38,424 nt of DNA, taken from positions 1 through 38,424 of the forward strand of contig NZ_QTWS01000034.1 in the NCBI RefSeq assembly GCF_003461245.1. Direction: 5' to 3'. The notes beneath the pieces are model-generated. The model did not search any database. It saw only the letters and a program-made list of their open reading frames with translations, and was not told where the DNA came from. Origin of the DNA: Blautia sp. AF19-10LB (lineage in GTDB: Bacteria; Bacillota; Clostridia; Lachnospirales; Lachnospiraceae). Positions 32,347 to 38,424 of the stretch are shown here, one piece after another (position 1 is the first letter of the stretch; every line of letters begins with the position of its first letter). Both the position numbers and the translations under genes were made by a program.

Positions 32347-35187
32347 TTATGGCCTGCCAAAAGCATAAAAATGAGACTGCCAGTATGCAGAATTAATGGA
32401 CGTATACTGAATTGGATTTCCACAATGGATCATCTGTCCATCTCCGGCATAAATTCCTACGTGGGTAACCGGCTCTCCCGCATCATACGTCCCAGTGAAA
32501 AAGATAATATCTCCTGGCCTTGCTTCTTCTGGTGATACAGACATACAAATGTCATAAATTCCCTGTGCAGTAAGTCTTCCCATATTGCAGACACCCGAAT
32601 TGGTAAACACATAGCTTACAAAACCAGAACAGTCAAAAGAAGTCTCCGGGCTGGAACCGCCCCATACATACGGCATACCAAGATATTTGTCTGCTTCCGC
32701 AAATAATCTCCGCACAGTCTCATCATCATAACTGCCGCCTCCACCATACAGCCCGCTATCTCCGGTACTGATATAAAAAACAGGATTATAATATTCCCCA
32801 TCTTTGACCAGTTCCAAATATAACTGGCTTCCGGTTGCACTTCCTGTACTTCCCGTTGTACCAATTACAGTATCTGTTGTTACTTCCTGACCATTTGCTA
32901 CCGAAATGCTCTGCAGATAAGCGTATTTAATCTGCACACCTTTTTTATCCTGCGTAACTACATAATTTCCAAAAGTTCCGCTATATCCTACATCTACAAC
33001 AAAACCATTCATCGCTGACTTCACTTCTGTTCCCTGTCGTACATTAATCGTCACACCTCTGTGAAGTTGTGTCTGCCCGGTTCCATTGTTTACAGAATAC
33101 CCATAATAGGTACTGATATAGGCATACCAGTTTAACTCAACCGGAGTTTTATATGTCTGTAAATTTCCTCTGTTGGAATAGACCTCTTCATAAATTTCCT
33201 GCTCATCCTCTTCCATTCTGGACAGAATAACACTTCTAAGCGGTTTTGCCTGAACAGAAACATTCAGTACATCTGCAGTTACTGTACGGGTAACTTCCAC
33301 AGAGTTCTGATTGCCCTCTGCCAGAAAACATTCCCAGGTCTGATGACCATGTGCCTCAGCTACTGCGTGATTATCATAATAAACATCAAACTGGACACCA
33401 TACTGGGCAAAGTTTCCAGTATCTTCTACGGTGTACTCAATCCCATTCATCACTACTTTCGTCCCCATTGGAAGAAATGGGTTTGCAGCATCAACCGCAA
33501 GCGTATGATTAGCCTGTGGCATTGCCCCTGAAGCAGTAGGTCCTCCACTCCACACGCCACAGCAGATGGGACAATTACAGTATCCACTGGTCACAACATT
33601 TCCCAATGACTGCCCTACCTGTATTGTAGATGTTTCCTGCCGGGTTTCACTTTTTTCCTCTACGGTGATTCCGTACTGTAAAGAAAAAATTGTTTCCAGT
33701 TCTCCTTTTATCTCATCAAACTTAAAATCCCCATAACTGGCAGTCAGATAACTGATCAATGTATGAGGATCATGGCCGATTTCACCAATGTTATATCTGT
33801 ATTCATCTTTTCCTGGATACCGGGCTTCCATCTGGTTTATTTTCTGTTGAAGACTGGCTTCCAACTGCGTATAATACAACTCTGCTTTTTCAATTTCGTC
33901 CGGATCCGCAATGTAACTGGAAGCGATTACCGTAGAAATTCCATTAGAAAACATAGCCGAACAGGAAGCAAATCCTGTCATTACGGAAAGAAGCAAAATC
34001 AATAACAACCCCATTGAGATCAGAGTAGTTACATTTCTTACAAATACTTCCTGTGCCTTTCTTGCAATTTTAGTAGCAAGATTTACTGACCGGATTGAGG
34101 TGTCTTTTGTTTCTTTTGCAATCTTCCCAGCCCGGTATGCCATCTGATACTCTCGCTTAATCCTCTGCTTCTGTATTAATTTTCTGATCAGCTTTTTCTG
34201 CATCTCTGGATGTTCTTCCAGATATTTCTGATATTGATACCTGGATGCACTCTTCCAGACTCTTTTCTCTAAACGGTTTTCTTTATGTATCTGACTGCGG
34301 TTCTTCCGGATATTTCTACTGCTATGTTCCTGTAATATCCACTCACCTGAACGCACCAGCTTATGTGCTGCATCTACAGCACTGTTTTCCTTTTCGTCTT
34401 CGCCTGCTTTCTGATATACTGCATTTTTTAATGCTTTCTTTGGAACAGAAGACAAGGTTTTCTTTTTACCATCCGTTTTCCCTGTTTTTTTGTCGAAATA
34501 TAAATGGTACTTTACCTTTGCTTTCTGTTCCTCATTTGTTTTCTTGGTATAAACAGAATCTTTCGGAATTTTGTTCTGCCTCTCAGCTTCCTGTTTTCTT
34601 GCAGCCTTATCCACTTCCTGATAAGTTTTTATTGTTTTTCGGCTATATTTCTGCTTTCCTTTTTTTCGGTTTGTAGAAACATCATTCTTCTCTGCCTGAA
34701 AATGTCCTCCATCTGTTTCAGCCGAAGTTTTCTTTTCTTTCTTCAGACTTCCATCTGTCTCCAGTTTTCCAAACTGCAGTCTCTGCTGTTTCTTTTTCTG
34801 TCGCTGATACTGGCTCCTGTGTTTTTCTTTGCGCTCACGTATTTCTACCGCTGAATCCACAGATACACCTGCAGGCTTGTCCCGGTATCTGTACCGTCCC
34901 TGTGTTTTTCGTTTTCCTGGAGGACTGTTTGCAGCCTCTTCTTTTTTGGCAGGATTTCCCTCCTGAACTTTTTCGGAAAATTGTTTCTTTTCAGCTTTTT
35001 TATGAGAGTTTTTCTTCTTTTCAGAAGTAATAAATGCCTGTTCTACATCCTTCTGTTTATAAGGCAACTCCTGATCGCTGTTTGTAACTTTTCTGGTCTC
35101 CTTTGTTGCAAGATTTTCCTCAACCAGACCATTTCTGGTCATACGGCTGACTTTCTTCTCTTTCGCCGTATATTTTTGTTTTCCCAA
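32347..35187 (-). CDS. CD1108-type conjugation protein: membrane anchor, 3D domain, degenerate LytM, NlpC/P60 hydrolase
   Basis: This 946-residue protein should open the cell wall for the mating channel. The first 390 residues are very basic and cytoplasmic; a membrane span follows (about 393-412, SMGLLLILLLSVMTGF). Outside come a 3D-type domain (MGTKVVMNGIEYTVEDTGNF), a LytM/M23-like domain (about 690-800) and an NlpC/P60 domain with Cys 853 (SFDCSGFV), THVGIYAG and MIHCGNP, which looks active. In the LytM-like part only His 709 (HRGVT) is kept: the usual Asp is Thr, and both later zinc-site histidines read as Tyr (KYAYLQS, QLYLEL). It is therefore probably a binding module. The start is a TTG at 35187 after GAGGTGAGG. 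Confidence 0.88.
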   Translation of the reverse strand: MGKQKYTAKEKKVSRMTRNGLVEENLATKETRKVTNSDQELPYKQKDVEQAFITSEKKKNSHKKAEKKQFSEKVQEGNPAKKEEAANSPPGKRKTQGRYRYRDKPAGVSVDSAVEIRERKEKHRSQYQRQKKKQQRLQFGKLETDGSLKKEKKTSAETDGGHFQAEKNDVSTNRKKGKQKYSRKTIKTYQEVDKAARKQEAERQNKIPKDSVYTKKTNEEQKAKVKYHLYFDKKTGKTDGKKKTLSSVPKKALKNAVYQKAGEDEKENSAVDAAHKLVRSGEWILQEHSSRNIRKNRSQIHKENRLEKRVWKSASRYQYQKYLEEHPEMQKKLIRKLIQKQRIKREYQMAYRAGKIAKETKDTSIRSVNLATKIARKAQEVFVRNVTTLISMGLLLILLLSVMTGFASCSAMFSNGISTVIASSYIADPDEIEKAELYYTQLEASLQQKINQMEARYPGKDEYRYNIGEIGHDPHTLISYLTASYGDFKFDEIKGELETIFSLQYGITVEEKSETRQETSTIQVGQSLGNVVTSGYCNCPICCGVWSGGPTASGAMPQANHTLAVDAANPFLPMGTKVVMNGIEYTVEDTGNFAQYGVQFDVYYDNHAVAEAHGHQTWECFLAEGNQNSVEVTRTVTADVLNVSVQAKPLRSVILSRMEEDEQEIYEEVYSNRGNLQTYKTPVELNWYAYISTYYGYSVNNGTGQTQLHRGVTINVRQGTEVKSAMNGFVVDVGYSGTFGNYVVTQDKKGVQIKYAYLQSISVANGQEVTTDTVIGTTGSTGSATGSQLYLELVKDGEYYNPVFYISTGDSGLYGGGGSYDDETVRRLFAEADKYLGMPYVWGGSSPETSFDCSGFVSYVFTNSGVCNMGRLTAQGIYDICMSVSPEEARPGDIIFFTGTYDAGEPVTHVGIYAGDGQMIHCGNPIQYTSINSAYWQSHFYAFGRP

Positions 35188-35214
35188 TGTACCTCACCTC
35201 TGCTTTTTTGTCCG

Positions 35215-37596
35215 TTAAGTCTGAATCTCATCCGGTTTAGTACTCATCAAAGCATAGGTTCTGGTATCCTGCGGATATCTGTCTGCAAAAGGTATGATTA
35301 CATTTCCGTAAAAAAGCAGCCCTTCTCCTGCATTACTGTTATTTACAAAAGAAATCTGATGCTTGGAAATATTCAATTTCTCCGCAAGGATCTTCTGATC
35401 CCCGCTGTGCTGATTTAACATCAGGATAAAATCACTGTTTCCCACAATACTTTCTACTGCCAGAGAGCCAAGAAAATCTGTTACATTCTGACTGATTCCT
35501 GTAATGATTCCACCCCACTTACGAAATCTCTTCCACATTTCAATAGAATAATTAGCAGTCTGTGGCTGGTTCAGCAAAAGGTGAAATTCATCCACATAAT
35601 AACGGGTTGATTTCCTGCGACTGCGGTTCTGTGATACTCTTGTCCAAACCATATGCTGGACAATCAACATCCCTGCTTTTCGTAGTGTGGTTCCAAGTTC
35701 CCGGATATCAAAGCATACCACTCTGTTCTGCGTATCGACATTACTTCGATGGTTGAATACATTCTGCGATCCTGTTACATACAACTGCAGACTGTTGGCA
35801 ATGTTCTGTGCTGCTGGTTTATCTGGTGCATAAAAGTTCAGACGTTCATAGAAATCCTGCAAAGTCGGCATATTTTCCGGTTTTGGATCATTGTAAAGAT
35901 ATTTTTTATAAATGTCTTTTACACACAGGTCAATCATGGAAACCTCATCACCATTTAATTCTGCATTTTGAGGTTTCTTCATAATGACCTCGCAGAAAGA
36001 TGTGATAAACTCTGCTTTATCAGCAATAATGGTATCAATATCCTCCACATCGCCATTAATCCTGTATTTCTCCGGATGATAAATAACATCCAGGTTCACT
36101 TCCATAGGATTGATGTAATCATTACTTTTTGCACTGATTTTAATAACTTCACCATTTAAGGCATTTACCAGCGGAAAATATTCTCCCTCCGGGTCACAGA
36201 TAATAATGTCATCGTCTGTAATCAGGAAAACATTGAGAATTTCTCTTTTCGTTGCAAAACTCTTACCGGAACCAGGAGTACCCAAAATCAGGCCGTTAGG
36301 TGTTTTCAATCGTTTCCGATCCACCATAATGAGATTGTTTGACAGTGCATTTAAGCCATAGTAAAGAGCTTCACCGCCTTGGAAAAGTTCCTGTGTGGTA
36401 AACGGAACAAAGATTGCTGTAGAAGTCGTAGTCATAATTCTCTGTATTCCAGTCTGGTTCATTCCCAGTGGTAGTGATGCCACAAGTCCCTGTTCCTGCT
36501 GATATTGAAGTCTCCGTATATTGCAATTATATTTCTGGGCGATTCCTGCAGTCTGATACACAATATTGTCCAGTTTTCTCTTATTGTCCGCTGTATTCAT
36601 CAGTAAAAAAGTAAGTTCAAAAAGTTTCTCATTCCTGGACTGGATTTCATTGAGCAATCCCTCCACATCCTCTCCGTATGTAGAAATGTCCGTTGGAATA
36701 ATATCCATATCATATCCGCTTCTGACCGCTTTCTTCTGTTCTTCAATTTTCATTTTCTGAATATTTGACAGCGTACTTTTCAGGCTTTTAATAGCTGCCT
36801 TGGGATCAATTGGACGCAGGTGCATATTGATGATAAGATTCTCTTCCAGATCCAGCAGATCTGCCAGCAGTTTATCCGTAAGTTCTGGTGATGTAATCTG
36901 TAAATATGACACGCATCCAAAAGTCTGTCCCATCCGAAAATAGCTGTCATTGCGAAAATCAAATCCGGTAGGTGCAATAAAGTCTTTTGTCTGCAGACCT
37001 GTTTTTGCAACCATCCCATAATGGAAATGGAAAGATTCTTTTGTGTCCATATTCATCACATCATGCAGAATTTTCAGACGTTCTACCCCATTTAAAGGCT
37101 CTGCCATGGCTCCCATCACCTTAAAATTATTCAATACACTGGCTTCAATTCTCTCCAGCCTGGATTTTGCATTTCGCAGATTATCCGCCTTAATGGAAAA
37201 TGTAATATATTTTGTTTTTACAAGCCCATTATTTCCTTTGGAAAGCTGCATTTTCAACATATCCGAATATTCTTTCCGAATATCATTGAAACAGTCATCC
37301 TGCTCTGGAATATCAATATTTTTTGCATACTCATCAAAATTCACCTGTTGATTAAGAAATGTAATTTGTACCTCAACAGAGCTGTCAAATGAATTCAGGA
37401 ACTCACAATAGTTCTCAAAAATAGCCGCTTTATCATCATTCTGCGCTAACTGGTAATTTATATCGTAGAACTGCACCATCTTTGAATAATAGTTATCATC
37501 TGTCCTGCAGATACCATCCTTATATATTTCCTTATATGGAATCGTATCCTGCGCTGTAAAAGGCTTCCTCTTCTTCTGATTCTCCGCTTTTATCAT
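35215..37596 (-). CDS. virB4: VirB4-like conjugation ATPase (CD1110-type)
   Basis: This is the motor ATPase of the type IV secretion channel. The N-terminal region (TIPYKEIYKDGICR, YDINYQLAQNDDKAAIFENY) is characteristic of Tn1549-type VirB4. The ATPase core has Walker A GTPGSGKSF, ICDPEGEYFPL, the DE motif YYVDEFHLLL, and a C-terminal GISQNVTDFLGS segment. The ATG at 37596 is used, but the lysine-rich stretch before it looks family-like, so translation may start further up, at a TTG (37728, AGAGG nine bases before) or a GTG (37737), overlapping PrgI by about 80 bases. The stop lies 28 bases before the next gene. Confidence 0.92.
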   Translation of the reverse strand: MIKAENQKKRKPFTAQDTIPYKEIYKDGICRTDDNYYSKMVQFYDINYQLAQNDDKAAIFENYCEFLNSFDSSVEVQITFLNQQVNFDEYAKNIDIPEQDDCFNDIRKEYSDMLKMQLSKGNNGLVKTKYITFSIKADNLRNAKSRLERIEASVLNNFKVMGAMAEPLNGVERLKILHDVMNMDTKESFHFHYGMVAKTGLQTKDFIAPTGFDFRNDSYFRMGQTFGCVSYLQITSPELTDKLLADLLDLEENLIINMHLRPIDPKAAIKSLKSTLSNIQKMKIEEQKKAVRSGYDMDIIPTDISTYGEDVEGLLNEIQSRNEKLFELTFLLMNTADNKRKLDNIVYQTAGIAQKYNCNIRRLQYQQEQGLVASLPLGMNQTGIQRIMTTTSTAIFVPFTTQELFQGGEALYYGLNALSNNLIMVDRKRLKTPNGLILGTPGSGKSFATKREILNVFLITDDDIIICDPEGEYFPLVNALNGEVIKISAKSNDYINPMEVNLDVIYHPEKYRINGDVEDIDTIIADKAEFITSFCEVIMKKPQNAELNGDEVSMIDLCVKDIYKKYLYNDPKPENMPTLQDFYERLNFYAPDKPAAQNIANSLQLYVTGSQNVFNHRSNVDTQNRVVCFDIRELGTTLRKAGMLIVQHMVWTRVSQNRSRRKSTRYYVDEFHLLLNQPQTANYSIEMWKRFRKWGGIITGISQNVTDFLGSLAVESIVGNSDFILMLNQHSGDQKILAEKLNISKHQISFVNNSNAGEGLLFYGNVIIPFADRYPQDTRTYALMSTKPDEIQT

Positions 37597-37651
37597 CCGA
37601 AGTTCTTTCAGACGCTTTTTTTCTTCTTTCGTAAGTCCGGTTTTCTGTTTC

Positions 37652-38080
37652 TTATTTTTTTCGGTCTGCTTTTTTAAGGAAATGGAATGGATTTCTCGCT
37701 TCCCTGGCTTCTTTTGCCTTTTTCTCAAGCCATGCACCCTCTTTCTCTAATTTATCGTACTCTATAATCCGGTCATATAAGTTTTGGGAACGATAGACCC
37801 TGATTCCAGGTCTTAAAAATTTCTGCCGGATAATGTGAAGCAATATTTTCTCTGCTGGAAATCCATCCTTTTCATACATTGCAAAAAAGAAAAATGGCAG
37901 CATCACTATGATCATAAGCGTTGCTGCCACATCTGTTCCCAGTCCTGCTTTTGTCAGCAAATAGACCGGAACACCACAAATTCCTGCCAGAGAAAAACAT
38001 ATAATTTGTCTTTTAGTTAAATTCAGTGCTAATTTTGTCTTTATTTTTGAAAAATCTTTCGGCACTGGAACATATGCCAT
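37652..38080 (-). CDS. PrgI-family membrane protein of the conjugation channel
   Basis: This 142-residue protein starts MAYVPVPKDFSKIKTKLALN, has two membrane spans (about 27-44 and 50-68, the latter with MIIVMLPFFFFAMY) and a basic C-terminus. This is the usual PrgI/VirB3-like layout found immediately before VirB4, and it probably docks that ATPase at the membrane. AGGAGG lies ten bases before the ATG at 38080. Its last codons overlap any extended VirB4 start. Confidence 0.88.
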   Translation of the reverse strand: MAYVPVPKDFSKIKTKLALNLTKRQIICFSLAGICGVPVYLLTKAGLGTDVAATLMIIVMLPFFFFAMYEKDGFPAEKILLHIIRQKFLRPGIRVYRSQNLYDRIIEYDKLEKEGAWLEKKAKEAREARNPFHFLKKADRKK

Positions 38081-38094
38081 ATTCTTGTTTCCTC

Positions 38095-38424
38095 CTAATG
38101 TGCATTGAAGATTGATTTTGCCAGGGAACTGGTCTTAAACAGACTGAAACATAAAATAACTGTATATGCTGCAACTGACCAGATAGCTGTATGAAGATTA
38201 TCCGCAACTGTAATGGCATTTACCAGAACCGCATAAATCGCAACACATACCATCATAAAAAATCCCTGGAATCCCAACGCTAATAATGCCTTCACGTAAT
38301 TATTTCCAATACTTCCCCATTCCCTGTTCGTAAATGTTGAAAACGGAATAGGTGCCACAGAGACATAAAGTAGGGTAAGAACCCGGCGCCTTGCCATATC
38401 ACTATGGTAGGTTTCCGAGAACTC
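38095..38424 (-). CDS. VirB6/TrbL-like conjugation channel protein (C-terminal part, runs off the window)
   Basis: The visible 109 codons are in frame to the window edge (E-F-S-E-T-Y upstream of MARRRVLTLL). They include the family's conserved VAPIPFSTFTNREWGSIGNN and three hydrophobic segments (ALLALGFQGFFMMVCVAIYA, IWSVAAYTVILCFSLF). This fits the CD1112-type VirB6/TrbL polytopic membrane protein that forms part of the inner-membrane pore. The internal ATG at 38397 is not the true start. The stop lies 14 bases before the PrgI start, consistent with one operon. Confidence 0.88.
   Translation of the reverse strand, partial: EFSETYHSDMARRRVLTLLYVSVAPIPFSTFTNREWGSIGNNYVKALLALGFQGFFMMVCVAIYAVLVNAITVADNLHTAIWSVAAYTVILCFSLFKTSSLAKSIFNAH

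Larger units (their letters stand above)
14742..38424. mobile_element. Outer Tn1549-like ICE: conjugation, adhesin and regulatory region (resumes at 1-740)
   Basis: Genes for VirB6/TrbL-like, PrgI-like, VirB4, a CD1108-type NlpC/P60 protein, DUF4315, DUF4366, topoisomerase III, a SpaA-repeat adhesin, an XRE regulator and the methylase/SNF2 protein follow each other on one strand with short gaps or overlaps. This order is characteristic of Tn1549/CTn-type conjugative elements of clostridia. No end of this element is in the window: VirB6 runs off the right edge and the helicase tail runs off the left edge. The relaxase, coupling protein, integrase and cargo of this ICE must lie outside. The 1-740 segment belongs to the same element, displaced by the nested insertion. 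Confidence 0.88.

Overview
The window is conjugative-element DNA from a low-G+C Gram-positive bacterium, most likely a gut clostridium of the Lachnospiraceae type. Grounds: AGGAGG-type ribosome binding sites before nearly every gene, an LPXTG-like (SPKTG) wall-sorting signal, a DUF4368 large serine recombinase, and conjugation proteins of the Tn1549/CTn family (the CD1107-CD1112-type set named after Clostridioides difficile elements). Every convincing protein gene lies on the minus strand; the only convincing plus-strand transcript is a small antisense RNA.

Two mobile elements are nested. The outer one is a Tn1549-like integrative conjugative element (ICE). Read in transcription order from the right edge it carries VirB6/TrbL-like (cut by the window edge), PrgI-like, VirB4 ATPase, a CD1108-type wall-hydrolase-like protein, DUF4315, DUF4366, topoisomerase III, a 2245-residue thioester/SpaA-repeat surface adhesin, an XRE regulator, a 33-residue holin-like toxin with an antisense RNA, and a very large DNA methylase/SNF2 helicase gene. 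A TnpV-like gene with its own ribosome binding site is embedded out of frame in the helicase gene.

The inner element is about 14.0 kb (741-14741) and interrupts the helicase gene. The front 2000 codons lie at 14744-20761 and the tail at 1-738. The junctions are clean: a GA dinucleotide is present at both ends, removing the insert restores an in-frame V-T-A-I-E-L-S-P, and the two ends form imperfect inverted repeats. The insert looks like an integrative mobilizable element (IME). Its backbone is a serine recombinase ending 35 bp from the left crossover, a MobA/MobL (MobQ) relaxase, a candidate oriT, a DUF3847 protein, an excisionase-like protein, a sigma-like regulator and a RelE-type toxin-antitoxin pair.

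The insert's cargo (7823-14395) is visibly richer in A+T. It is a response regulator and sensor kinase operon closed by a strong terminator, followed by a lipoprotein, two FtsX-type permeases, an ABC ATPase and a receiver-less winged-helix regulator. This resembles an envelope-stress or antimicrobial-peptide sensing and efflux module; the substrate cannot be read from the sequence.

Together this is a mobilizable element parked inside the conjugation helicase of the element that could mobilise it. While inserted it breaks that gene, and precise excision should repair it. The most interesting items are this nested switch, the type I toxin-antitoxin locus with readable promoters, terminators and a predicted Shine-Dalgarno-masking pairing, the overprinted TnpV gene, the hairpin oriT candidate, and the inactive-looking LytM domain in the CD1108-type protein.
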